Positions 6,861 to 14,734 of a DNA stretch of 14,993 bases are shown here, one piece after another. Every line of letters starts with the position of its first letter. The stretch's first letter is position 1. This stretch comes from Pedosphaera sp. (GTDB taxonomy: Bacteria > Verrucomicrobiota > Verrucomicrobiia > Limisphaerales > SIAT01). The notes under the pieces are model-generated. The model did not search any database. It saw nothing but the letters and a program-made list of their open reading frames with translations, and was not told where the DNA came from. The DNA lies in contig SIAT01000024.1 of the NCBI GenBank assembly GCA_009691645.1, positions 1-14,993 on the forward strand, written 5' to 3'. The translations under genes were made by a program, and so were the position numbers.

Positions 6861-8603
6861 TCAACGGCGCCGTTCCTGTCGTGGGCCGCTCCCGCTATCG
6901 GGGCGCTGTGGTTTCGCTGGTGCGCGTCCCTGTTGCGGACCCGGTTTGCTGCTGTTGCCGCGCGGCACACTCGATGTGCCCGGCTTGCCGCCGCCATCTC
7001 GAGGCGCGTTCGGCTTCGATTTCGCGCGGCCTTGTTGCGGGCGCGGCTTGTCACTCTTTTCGAAAGCGCGGCGGTTTTTGTTTTTATCGAAAGAACGGCG
7101 CTGTTTGTATTTGCGGATCGGCTCGACAGTCTTCGGACGGGCTTTGGGCACGAGCACGAGCGGGCAACCTTCGTAGCCGAAGGCCGTGCGCAACTCGCCA
7201 GCGAGGTGCTTCTTGTACGAATCGCTGAAGAGCTCGTCGCGGCTGACGAAGAGGAGGAAGGTGGGCGGCGACTGGCGGACCTGCGTGGCGTAGAAGAATT
7301 TCAGTCGATCGCCGGAAGCGCTGATCGGCTGGCGGCGTTCGATGGCGTCGTTGATCGTGCGGTTGAGAAGTCCGGTGGGAATCTTTTGCTGCAGCTGTGC
7401 GGCGACGTAGCGGACGCCTTCGAGTAGGCGATCGAGGTGGAAGCCTTCCTTGGCCGAAGTGAAGATGACAGGGGCGTAGTCGAGAAAGAACAGGCGATCC
7501 TGCACCCACTGACCGAATTCGCCGAGGGTGGTGAGTTGCTTGCGGCGTTCGTCGCGGTGCCGGTCTTTCTTTTGGCGGTGTTCGACTTCCTCGATGCGCG
7601 CCGCGCGGACCTTCTCGGCCACGAGGTCCCATTTGTTTACGACCACGATGCAGGCCTTGCGGTTCTCGACGATGATGTCGGCAATTTTCTTATCCTGCTC
7701 GAGGATGCCGCTCACGGCGTCGAGCACGAGCAGCGCGATATCGCAGCGGGCGATGGATTCGGCACTGCGCTGCGCGCTGAAGAACTCGACGGAATCATCC
7801 ACCCGCCGCGACTTGCGCAGGCCGGCGGTGTCGATGAGCACGTAACTCTGGCGCACACCGTCGGTCTCGACTTCGAACGGCACATCCACCGCGTCGCGCG
7901 TGGTGCCGGGAATCGGGCTGACGATGACGCGCTCGCTCTGCGTGAGCGCGTTGATGATGGATGATTTGCCGACGTTCGGCCGGCCGACGATCGCGATCTT
8001 GAGCGGGCCGTGAGGTTTTGATTTCGGAAAGGAAGAGGCGGATTCATCGCCCTCCGCAGCTGGTTCCTCTTCCGGCGTTTGTTCCGCGGTCGGCATGGCC
8101 GGCAGGAATTTCATCGCTGTTTCCATCAGCGCATCGATGCCAATGCCGTGAATGGCGGTGACGGGGAGAAGTTGATCGAAGCCGAGCCGAGCGAACTCGG
8201 TCATGTTGGCTTCGATACGGGCGTTGTCCACCTTGTTCACCGCGACGAGCACTGGCTTGCCGGCGGCGCGGAGGCGTTTGGCGACCTCTTGATCGAGCGG
8301 CACGATGCCTTCCTGCACATTGACGACGAGAATGATGACGTTCGCCGACTCGATGGCGAGCTGCACTTGGTCGAACGCGGCCTTCGTGATGACGTCCTCG
8401 GCCTTTTCGCCGCGGAGCAAACCAATGCCGCCGGTGTCCACGAGCGTGAACGGCCGTCCGAGCCATTCGATCTCCGCGCTGACGCGGTCGCGCGTGACCC
8501 CTGGCTGATCGTGCACGATGGCAATGCGACGGCCCGCGATCCGGTTGAAGAGCGCGGACTTGCCGACATTCGGCCGACCAACGATGGCGATGAGTCCCGA
8601 CAT
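6861..8603 (-). CDS. der: Ribosome-assembly GTPase Der (EngA), with extended C-terminus
   Basis: Tandem-GTPase protein that acts in 50S ribosomal subunit maturation. The first G domain has GRPNVGKS at 9-16, DTGG at 56-59 and NKVD at 123-126. An acidic linker (about 171-198) leads to the second G domain, with GRPNVGKS at 207-214, DTAG at 258-261 and NKWD at 323-326. A KH-like domain follows at about 405-490. Two things are unusual. About 25 extra, highly charged residues lie between NKWD and the FLDYAPVIFTSA strand (about 331-366). A tail of about 90 residues (491-580), rich in Lys, Arg, Pro, Gly and Gln, carries a near-duplicated unit (KPRPQQGRA at 519 and KPGPQQGRA at 553). The total of 580 residues compares with about 490 in E. 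coli. The ATG at 8603 starts MSGLIAIVGRPNVGKS as expected. The frame continues upstream to 8699 but runs into the tRNA gene, so longer starts are rejected. It follows tRNA-Glu after 60 bp. Confidence 0.97.
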   Translation of the reverse strand: MSGLIAIVGRPNVGKSALFNRIAGRRIAIVHDQPGVTRDRVSAEIEWLGRPFTLVDTGGIGLLRGEKAEDVITKAAFDQVQLAIESANVIILVVNVQEGIVPLDQEVAKRLRAAGKPVLVAVNKVDNARIEANMTEFARLGFDQLLPVTAIHGIGIDALMETAMKFLPAMPTAEQTPEEEPAAEGDESASSFPKSKPHGPLKIAIVGRPNVGKSSIINALTQSERVIVSPIPGTTRDAVDVPFEVETDGVRQSYVLIDTAGLRKSRRVDDSVEFFSAQRSAESIARCDIALLVLDAVSGILEQDKKIADIIVENRKACIVVVNKWDLVAEKVRAARIEEVEHRQKKDRHRDERRKQLTTLGEFGQWVQDRLFFLDYAPVIFTSAKEGFHLDRLLEGVRYVAAQLQQKIPTGLLNRTINDAIERRQPISASGDRLKFFYATQVRQSPPTFLLFVSRDELFSDSYKKHLAGELRTAFGYEGCPLVLVPKARPKTVEPIRKYKQRRSFDKNKNRRAFEKSDKPRPQQGRAKSKPNAPRDGGGKPGTSSVPRGNSSKPGPQQGRAPAKPQRPDSGSGPRQERRR

Positions 8604-8663
8604 AGGAAACAAGGATGGGGCAAACCGCGCGTGTGCGGAAGCAAAACGTTGACTGTGGAACAG

Positions 8664-8738
8664 TGGCGACCCTACCGGGAATCGAACCCGGGCTCCCACC
8701 GTGAAAGGGTGGTGTCCTAACCGCTAGACCATAGGGTC
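8664..8738 (-). tRNA. tRNA-Glu (anticodon TTC)
   Basis: A complete cloverleaf is readable on the minus strand. The acceptor stem GACCCTA/TAGGGTC is followed by a G discriminator. The D arm contains GGTCTAGCGGTTAGGAC. The anticodon stem CCACC/GGTGG encloses loop CTTTCAC with anticodon TTC, and the T arm contains GGTTCGATTCC. CCA is encoded directly after the discriminator (8664-8666), giving 75 nt. The body closely resembles bacterial tRNA-Glu. A good promoter lies just upstream, and der begins 60 nt downstream on the same strand. Confidence 0.97.
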
Positions 8739-8753
8739 GGCCAAGAACGCGGA

Positions 8754-8781
8754 AATATAGGCTGGAGCCACCGATTGTCAC
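8754..8781 (-). promoter_or_regulatory. Sigma70-like promoter of tRNA-Glu (and probably der)
   Basis: On the minus strand, GTGACA (8776-8781; 5/6 to TTGACA), a 16-bp spacer and TATATT (8754-8759; 5/6 to TATAAT). The expected start is about nine bases before the mature tRNA 5' end at 8738, a normal short leader for a tRNA gene. Confidence 0.65.
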
Positions 8782-8861
8782 GCCGAAAAACAAGCGGGCC
8801 GCAGTTGTGGCGTGTTGGAAAATGGATGGCGGAGACGCGTGGCTTTGATTAACTATCGGCC

Positions 8862-11855
8862 ATGATTCCGCCGCGCCATCGGGTTCGCTTCATCGCGTGC
8901 TTTGTCCTTCTGTTCACAATGCAGCTCGCGGCCGCTCCCTCCTCCGCGCCCGAATGGATTTGGGGCGACAGCGCGGTCGTGACGAATCAGGTCATTCATT
9001 TGCGCAAGATTTTCGACGCGGCGCGCGAGGTGAAGTCGGCCGAGTTGCGCGCCGTCGCTGACGACGAGATGGCGATCTGGCTCAATGGCGAAAGGGTCGG
9101 GCAGGTGAACGGCTTCCAGCGCATCACGCGTTTCGATGTCACGCGGCTCCTTCAAAAAGGGGCGAACCATTTCGCCATCGCGGCCACCAACCGCGCCGGG
9201 CCAGCCGGCGTGTTGCTTAAGTTGGAGTTGACCTTTGCGGACGGCTCGCGCCAGCGGGTGATCACCGATCGCTCATGGCAAAGCGCCGTGAAAGCACCGG
9301 CGAGTTGGCCGAAGCCCACGCTCGAAAACACCGGCTGGGTCGGCGTTGTTTCGTTGGGTCAGCTCGGTGTTGCGCCGTGGGGCGACCCGACCGGCGAAGT
9401 GGATGATTACAATCAGTGGAAGCAAGCACTTGAAGCCGGCGCGGCCACGCTGCCGGAATCACTGCAAGCACTGCCGGGTTTCAAGGTCGAGTTGCTTCAC
9501 TCAGCCACACGCGACGAAGGGTCGTGGGTGAGTCTCGCATTCGATCCGAAAGGCCGCCTGCTCATCGGTCGCGAAGGTCCGGGCATTTTGCGACTCACGT
9601 TGCCTCCGAAGATTGGTGCGGCGTCCAAGATCGAGGTCATCAACAACACGCTCAACGAATGCCGCGGCCTGCTTTGGGCGCATGGCAGCCTTTACGCCAA
9701 CGCGAACAACTCGAAGGGATTTTATCGCCTGCGTGACACGGATGGGAACGATCAGTTCGATGAGGTGAAGCTGCTGCGCGCTACCGGCGGAAATGTGGGC
9801 CACGGCCGCAATGCGCTGACGCTCGGACCGGATGGGTCCATTTATCTGATCCACGGCAACGACGTGTTGTTGCCCGGCGATTTTTCAAGCGGCCAATCGC
9901 CCTTTCGCAACTACGGCGAAGATCAGCTCCTGCCTTGTATCTGGAATCGCGGGTTGATGAACGCAGGCACGAAAGCCCCGGCCGGCCACGTCATTCGCAC
10001 CGACGCCGAGGGGCGGCGTTGGGAAATGGTGGCGGGCGGTTTCCGCAATCCGTACGGCATCGTCTTCAATCTCGAAGGAGAAATGTTCACCTACGACGCC
10101 GATATGGAATGGGATCTCGGCGCGCCGTGGTACCGGCCGACGCGCGTGAATCACATCGTCTCCGGCGGCGACTACGGCTGGCGACAGGGCACAAGCAAAT
10201 GGGCCGCGTACTTCGCCGACAGCCTGCCCTCGAACGGCGACATCGGCCTCGGCTCGCCCACGGGTGTGAAGTTCGGCACGAGTTCGAATTTCCCGGCGAA
10301 GTATCGCCGCGCGCTTTTCATCCTCGATTGGGCTTACGGCAAAATCTACGCAGCCCATCTCAAACCCAGTGGCGCTAGCTACACGAGCACGCACGAAGTT
10401 TTCCTCCAAGGCCGTCCGTTGAACGTGACCGATCTCGAGTTCGGGCCGGACGGCGCGATGTATTTCGTCACCGGCGGTCGTCGCACGCAGTCCGGTCTTT
10501 ATCGCGTGACATGGAGCGGCGGAGCTGTGGCGGAAACGAGATTGTCGGCGAGCGCGTTAGCTGAAATCAAGGAAGCTGCCGCCGCGCGGGCCGTGCGGCA
10601 CAAACTCGAGGCGCTCCATGGCCGCGAGGATGCGAACGCGCTGGCCGACGCGTGGGAGCATCTCGACAGCGCGGATCACTGGATCCGCCACGCCGCACGC
10701 GTGGCTATCGAATGCCAGCCCGTTCCACAATGGCAGGAACGCGCGTTGCGTGAGACGCGCCCCGCCGCCGCGCTCACCGCGTTGCTGGCTTTGGCGCGCG
10801 TCGGCAGTACCAACGCCCAGCCCGTGTTGCTTCGGCGATTGGAAAGCTTCGCGCTCGACAAACTTTCCACAGAACAACAGCTCATCGCGTTACGCGCTTT
10901 CGAACTGAGTTTCATCCGGATGGGCCGTCCGGATAATGCGGCAGCGGAGAACATCGCGCGGCGGCTGGACGCCATTTTTCCTGCGTCGGCCACGCCAATG
11001 AATCAAGAATTGTGCAAGCTGCTGGCCTATCTCGAAGCACCGCGTGTTGTCGGAAAGTCGCTTGCGCTGCTTGCGCGGGCCACCACGCAAGAGGAGCGGT
11101 TGCATTATCTTTTCACGCTCCGTCACGTGCGTGTTGGTTGGACGTTAGATCAACGCCGCGACTACTTCGCTGCGCTCGGCCGCGCCGAGTACTTCAGCGG
11201 CGAACATTATCTGCCCATCTTCTTGCGCAACATCCGCGCCGATGCGCTTGCCACGCTCACGCCCGCCGAACGCGCCGCGATTGAACCACGGCTCTCGGCC
11301 CAGCAACGCCCGAAACCCGCCGTGGCTCGTGCGCTCGCGCCTCGGCCATTCGTGCGCGAGTGGCGGATGGAGGATTTCAAGGAGGCTCTCGCGGCGGTCG
11401 GGAAAGGGCGGGACTTCGCGCGCGGCAAGGCGATGTTCAGCGGGGCCGGTTGTGTGCAGTGTCATCGTTTCAGTGGTGAGGGGCAGGCGATTGGGCCGGA
11501 CTTGGCCGGTGTCGGCGCGCGGTTTGACCGGCGAGCGCTCGCCGAATCCATCATCGAGCCATCACGAGTGATCGATGACAAGTACCGCAGCGTGGTGGTG
11601 ACGACGCGGCGCGGCGACGTGGAGGTGGGCCGCCCGGCGGGTGATGACGGCCAGACCCTGCTCATCGCCCCGAACGTTTTCGCGCCGGATGAGGTGGTGC
11701 GCATCCCGCGCGCGGACATCGCCAATCAAAGTTTCTCGCAGGTGTCGCCGATGCCGGCCGGTCTGCTCGACACGCTCACGCGCGAAGAGGTTCTCGACCT
11801 GCTGGCTTATCTGATTGCGGAAGGCGACCCGAAGAACGCCGCGTTTGCGCGCTGA
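8862..11855 (+). CDS. Secreted PVC-type beta-propeller / HEAT / CxxCH haem-binding protein
   Basis: A 997-residue exported multidomain protein. A signal peptide (RHRVR, then a hydrophobic core to about residue 25) is followed by a lectin-like beta-sandwich at about 30-150 (EWIWG...WLNGERVGQVNGF...NHFAIAATN). A six-bladed propeller of the type called 'PVC membrane-bound dehydrogenase' spans about 200-555 (PGFKVELLH...RNPYGIVFN...LEFGPDGAMYFV). An alpha-helical HEAT-like region covers about 570-800. A C-terminal cytochrome c-like domain of the TIGR02603 kind begins at about 845, with haem site CVQCH at 864-868 and likely distal ligand Met964 in SPMPAGL. A small beta insert lies between CxxCH and the Met, as is usual for this family. 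Such proteins are thought to take part in periplasmic or outer-surface oxidation of sugars or other polymers, but substrate and electron partner are not known. It stands alone, without a sulfatase or glycosidase neighbour here. Start at ATG 8862; no strong promoter seen. Confidence 0.93.
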   Translation: MIPPRHRVRFIACFVLLFTMQLAAAPSSAPEWIWGDSAVVTNQVIHLRKIFDAAREVKSAELRAVADDEMAIWLNGERVGQVNGFQRITRFDVTRLLQKGANHFAIAATNRAGPAGVLLKLELTFADGSRQRVITDRSWQSAVKAPASWPKPTLENTGWVGVVSLGQLGVAPWGDPTGEVDDYNQWKQALEAGAATLPESLQALPGFKVELLHSATRDEGSWVSLAFDPKGRLLIGREGPGILRLTLPPKIGAASKIEVINNTLNECRGLLWAHGSLYANANNSKGFYRLRDTDGNDQFDEVKLLRATGGNVGHGRNALTLGPDGSIYLIHGNDVLLPGDFSSGQSPFRNYGEDQLLPCIWNRGLMNAGTKAPAGHVIRTDAEGRRWEMVAGGFRNPYGIVFNLEGEMFTYDADMEWDLGAPWYRPTRVNHIVSGGDYGWRQGTSKWAAYFADSLPSNGDIGLGSPTGVKFGTSSNFPAKYRRALFILDWAYGKIYAAHLKPSGASYTSTHEVFLQGRPLNVTDLEFGPDGAMYFVTGGRRTQSGLYRVTWSGGAVAETRLSASALAEIKEAAAARAVRHKLEALHGREDANALADAWEHLDSADHWIRHAARVAIECQPVPQWQERALRETRPAAALTALLALARVGSTNAQPVLLRRLESFALDKLSTEQQLIALRAFELSFIRMGRPDNAAAENIARRLDAIFPASATPMNQELCKLLAYLEAPRVVGKSLALLARATTQEERLHYLFTLRHVRVGWTLDQRRDYFAALGRAEYFSGEHYLPIFLRNIRADALATLTPAERAAIEPRLSAQQRPKPAVARALAPRPFVREWRMEDFKEALAAVGKGRDFARGKAMFSGAGCVQCHRFSGEGQAIGPDLAGVGARFDRRALAESIIEPSRVIDDKYRSVVVTTRRGDVEVGRPAGDDGQTLLIAPNVFAPDEVVRIPRADIANQSFSQVSPMPAGLLDTLTREEVLDLLAYLIAEGDPKNAAFAR

Positions 11856-11864
11856 CGTGGAACG

Positions 11865-11895
11865 AAAAAAGCGGCGCCTGGAGTGGACGCCGCTT
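11865..11895 (-). terminator. Intrinsic terminator of rpsT
   Basis: On the minus strand, a perfect 8-bp stem AAGCGGCG/CGCCGCTT with an 11-base loop is followed directly by a run of T (complement of the A run at 11865-11870). It lies 15 bases after the rpsT stop codon. The plus side lacks a T run, so it serves rpsT rather than the convergent haem-protein gene. Confidence 0.85.
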
Positions 11896-11910
11896 CGTGA
11901 AATGGGATTG

Positions 11911-12171
11911 TTACTTCGCCGCGTTGAGCGTGAGCGTGAGGCGGGACTTCTTGCGGTCGGCGGTGCCGCGATGGAGCACGCCGGTCTTCACCGCCTTGTC
12001 GATGGCGGAGATGACATCCTTCAGGGCGGCGGGCGCCTCGGCGTTCTTGCCTTCGGTGGCGGCTCGGAATTTCTTCTCGAGCGTTTTGAGGCGGCTCTTG
12101 ACGTAGGAGTTGGCGGCTTGTTTGCGGGCGCTGGAGCGCACGCGCTTTTCGGCTGACTTCGTGTTCGGCAT
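11911..12171 (-). CDS. rpsT: 30S ribosomal protein S20
   Basis: An 86-residue basic, alpha-helical primary-binding protein of the small subunit that contacts the 5' domain and helix 44 of 16S rRNA. It begins MPNTKSAEKRVRSSARKQAANS and ends in TADRKKSRLTLTLNAA; both are typical S20 segments and the length is normal. The ATG at 12171 is the only sensible start. It is a single-gene unit with its own promoter (12199-12226) and terminator (11865-11895). It is convergent with the haem-protein gene and divergent from the propeller/transporter operon. Confidence 0.97.
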   Translation of the reverse strand: MPNTKSAEKRVRSSARKQAANSYVKSRLKTLEKKFRAATEGKNAEAPAALKDVISAIDKAVKTGVLHRGTADRKKSRLTLTLNAAK

Positions 12172-12198
12172 AAAATTTCTCTAAATCAGAGGGCGAGA

Positions 12199-12226
12199 AA
12201 AATACCCGAACGGCGGGCAATGTCAA
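12199..12226 (-). promoter_or_regulatory. Promoter of rpsT
   Basis: On the minus strand, TTGACA (12221-12226, perfect consensus), a 16-bp spacer and TATTTT (12199-12204). The start codon is 27 bases below the -10, giving a short A/T-rich leader. This is the best promoter match in the window, as expected for a ribosomal protein gene. Confidence 0.75.
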
Positions 12227-12289
12227 CGGCTTGTTCTGCCTTCCAAGTCTCCCGTTGCGGGGCGTTGTCGGAGCGGGTAGAAGGGGCGC

Positions 12290-13822
12290 GTGACCGACAC
12301 GCCGGCCGCTGCGCCGAAGACTCCGCTCCGTCAACGACTGGCCGCCTTCCTCTGCCCGCCGCTCGGGCTTGTGTTGCTCTGGCGCGGGCCGCAGCCCAGC
12401 GGACGCAAATGGATCGGCACGCTTTTCATTCTACTCTACTGCCTGCCGTATGCGGCGGGCATTCTCGCCGCGCTCGCTGGGCTGGGCGCGATTGAATTCG
12501 AATGGAAGGGCGGAACCGGCCCGCGCATCGTTCACCGCCGCACGGTGCCGAACTTCGACCAGCTCGACGCCAGTCGCGCGCAGCAAAATCAGAGCGCCAC
12601 CAACCTTCTCGCGACGACGAACGGCTCGACTTACTGGACTGATTTCCGTGGGCCGAACCGCGATGGTCATTACACGCAGCAGCCCATTCTGACCGTTTGG
12701 CCGAAGGAGGGCCCGTCTCGTTTCTGGCGGCAGCCGGTCGGCGGCGGCTACGCATCCTTCGTCATCGCGCACGGCCGCGCGTTCACGATTGAGCAACGGC
12801 GCGAGAAGGAGTTCGTCACCGCTTACGACCTCGCCACCGGCCGCGAGCTGTGGGCGCACGGTTCGCCGGCGCAGTTCAACGACCATTGGAACATGGGCGG
12901 GGTCGGCCCGCGCGCCACGCCGACGTGGCACGATGGCCGCGTGTACGCGCTCGGCGCCGAGGGCGAGTTCGTTTGCCTCGAAGAAATCACCGGTCGCGTG
13001 CTTTGGCGGAAAAACGTCCTCGCCGAAAACCGTTCGGCGAATCTCGACTTCGGCATGTCCGCCGCGCCGCTCATCGTTGATGACAAAGTCATCGTCACGC
13101 TCGGCCATCCCGACGGCGCGGAAGAAACGACGGTGATTGCGTATAACAAAGTTTCCGGTGCGCCCGCTTGGAAAACGGCTGCTGAGAAGCTTGCTTACAG
13201 TTCACCGATGCTCGTCACGTTGGCCGGTCGTCGGCAAATTCTGATTGCTGGCGCACGCCGTTCTCTCGCTCTCGCGCCCGAGAATGGCAAGGTTCTCTGG
13301 GAATTTCCGTGGGCCGTCGCCTACGACAACAACATCGCGCAACCGCTGCTGCTGGGTGGTGACAAGGTTTTTCTCTCCGCCGGTTACGGCACCGGCTGTG
13401 TTGCTTTCGAAGTCATGCGCAAGGAGAACGCATTTGAAGTCGTCGAGTTGTGGCGCAGCAAGCAGATGAAAAATAAGTTCACCAGCTCGGTTTTCTGGCA
13501 GGGACACATCTACGGTTTGGACGAGGATATTCTGGTCTGCCTTGATGCCGCGACGGGCCAGCGCCGTTGGAAGGACGGCCGCTACGGCTACGGCCAGTTG
13601 CTGCTCGCCAGCGGGCATTTGATTGTGCTCTGCGGCGATGGCGATCTCGCGTTGGTGAAGGCGACTCCCGAGCGGCACGAGGAGTTGGCCCGTGTGCCCG
13701 GCGTGAAAGGCAAAACGTGGAACTCTCCCGCCCTCGCTGAGGGTCGGCTGCTCATCCGCAATGGTGCCGAGATGTCATGCTTCGACTTGTCCGTGCCAGC
13801 CAAGCCAGTCGTGACGCACTGA
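12290..13822 (+). CDS. Membrane-anchored PQQ-like beta-propeller (BamB-like fold) protein
   Basis: A 510-residue protein. The first 70 residues hold a short hydrophobic stretch (AAFLCPPLGLVLLW, about 18-31) and a clear membrane helix (about 42-66), with no cleavable signal evident. FRGPNRDG at 119-126 is the motif that opens many Planctomycete/Verrucomicrobial PQQ-like propellers. After it come repeated blade motifs of the form D-x-x-T-G-x-x-x-W: ATGRELW, ITGRVLW, VSGAPAW, ENGKVLW and ATGQRRW. These form a propeller probably displayed outside the cytoplasmic membrane. A bound cofactor is not implied; many relatives are structural, like BamB. The start is GTG at 12290, preceded by AAGGGG three bases upstream. 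The gene is followed after six bases by a transporter gene, so the two are almost certainly one transcript. The function is unknown; true outer-membrane BamB is less likely because of the two N-terminal hydrophobic segments. Confidence 0.85.
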   Translation: MTDTPAAAPKTPLRQRLAAFLCPPLGLVLLWRGPQPSGRKWIGTLFILLYCLPYAAGILAALAGLGAIEFEWKGGTGPRIVHRRTVPNFDQLDASRAQQNQSATNLLATTNGSTYWTDFRGPNRDGHYTQQPILTVWPKEGPSRFWRQPVGGGYASFVIAHGRAFTIEQRREKEFVTAYDLATGRELWAHGSPAQFNDHWNMGGVGPRATPTWHDGRVYALGAEGEFVCLEEITGRVLWRKNVLAENRSANLDFGMSAAPLIVDDKVIVTLGHPDGAEETTVIAYNKVSGAPAWKTAAEKLAYSSPMLVTLAGRRQILIAGARRSLALAPENGKVLWEFPWAVAYDNNIAQPLLLGGDKVFLSAGYGTGCVAFEVMRKENAFEVVELWRSKQMKNKFTSSVFWQGHIYGLDEDILVCLDAATGQRRWKDGRYGYGQLLLASGHLIVLCGDGDLALVKATPERHEELARVPGVKGKTWNSPALAEGRLLIRNGAEMSCFDLSVPAKPVVTH

Positions 13823-13828
13823 GCCTCG

Positions 13829-14734
13829 ATGAAGCCGTCCCATCTCGCCGCGCTCGTGGTGCTCAACATTTTCTGGGCAGCGTCCTATTCGTCGTTCGCC
13901 GCGCTGAAGCAACTCGGCCTCGGCGTCGGTCCGATTGTCACGCTCCGTTACACGCTGGCCGCGCTGGTCATGGCTGTACTCTGGCCGCTTTTGCCGGGTA
14001 AAAGTCCGCGTGGCCGCGACCTTGCCATCGCGCTCGGGATGGGCGTGCTCGTCTTCGTCGTCGCGCCGCGGTTGCAGGTACTCGGTGTTCATCTGAGCAA
14101 CGCCGCCGATTCCTCCGTGCTGATGGCGCTCGAGCCACTCGTCACCTCCGTGGCGGCCGCGTTGTTCCTGCACGAGTTCGTGCCCGCGCGGCGTTGGTTC
14201 GGTTTCACCCTCGGACTCCTCGGCGTGCTCCTGCTCAACCGCGTCTGGCGCCACGAATTTCAGATGACCAGCCTGATGGCGAACGCCGTCTTCATCTCCG
14301 CCTTTCTGTGCGAAGCGGCCTACTCGATGCTCGGCAAAGCGCTCATCGAACGCGCGGGTCTACTCAAAGTCCTCACGGTCGCGCTCCTCGGTGGCGCCGC
14401 CGTGAATGTGGCGTGGGACGGCCATTCGACCCTCGCCGCCGCGCGCGTTCTGCCGGCGGCTGGGTGGTGGCACATCAGTTATCTCGTGGCCATCTGCACA
14501 CTGGTCGGCTACGCCGTCTGGTATGTGGTGATTAGCGAGACCGATGTGAGCCTCGCGATCATGACCATCTTCATCCAACCGCTCGCCGGTGTACCCATTG
14601 CCGTGTGGTTGCTCGGTGAACCGCTGCACTGGGGCCAGCTCTGGGGCGGCCTGGCCATCGTGGCCGGTTTGGCGGTGGGCCTTTGGCAGCCGAAGCCGGC
14701 GCTTCTAGGCGCGCAAGGCGTGCCGGGAAAGTGA
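13829..14734 (+). CDS. EamA/DMT-family permease
   Basis: A 301-residue integral membrane protein with about ten hydrophobic helices, arranged as two five-helix EamA repeats (about 5-140 and 150-290). Each repeat ends in a typical segment: ALEPLVTSVAAALFLHEFVPARRWFGFTLGLLG in the first, written here only to point to the conserved E-P and the following helix pair, and IFIQPLAGVPIAVWLLGEPL in the second. DMT family members export or import small metabolites such as amino acids or nucleosides; the substrate cannot be assigned. ATG 13829 comes six bases after the propeller gene stop, with no separate ribosome site, which suggests translational coupling. The last 164 bp overlap, on the opposite strand, the reading frame of the ComEC-like gene. 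Confidence 0.92.
   Translation: MKPSHLAALVVLNIFWAASYSSFAALKQLGLGVGPIVTLRYTLAALVMAVLWPLLPGKSPRGRDLAIALGMGVLVFVVAPRLQVLGVHLSNAADSSVLMALEPLVTSVAAALFLHEFVPARRWFGFTLGLLGVLLLNRVWRHEFQMTSLMANAVFISAFLCEAAYSMLGKALIERAGLLKVLTVALLGGAAVNVAWDGHSTLAAARVLPAAGWWHISYLVAICTLVGYAVWYVVISETDVSLAIMTIFIQPLAGVPIAVWLLGEPLHWGQLWGGLAIVAGLAVGLWQPKPALLGAQGVPGK

Noticed and set aside
8652..8664. Terminator after tRNA-Glu
   Set aside because: The hairpin has only a 5-bp stem and a 3-base loop, overlaps the CCA end, and has no adjoining T run, so it is too weak to call.
8604..8699. 32-residue N-terminal extension of Der
   Set aside because: The extension starts inside the tRNA-Glu gene, and Der proteins begin at the first G domain, as the ATG at 8603 gives.
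14194..14535. 113-codon plus-strand frame inside the EamA gene
   Set aside because: It lies entirely within the transporter gene in another frame, with an Arg-rich, non-membrane translation typical of an out-of-frame shadow.
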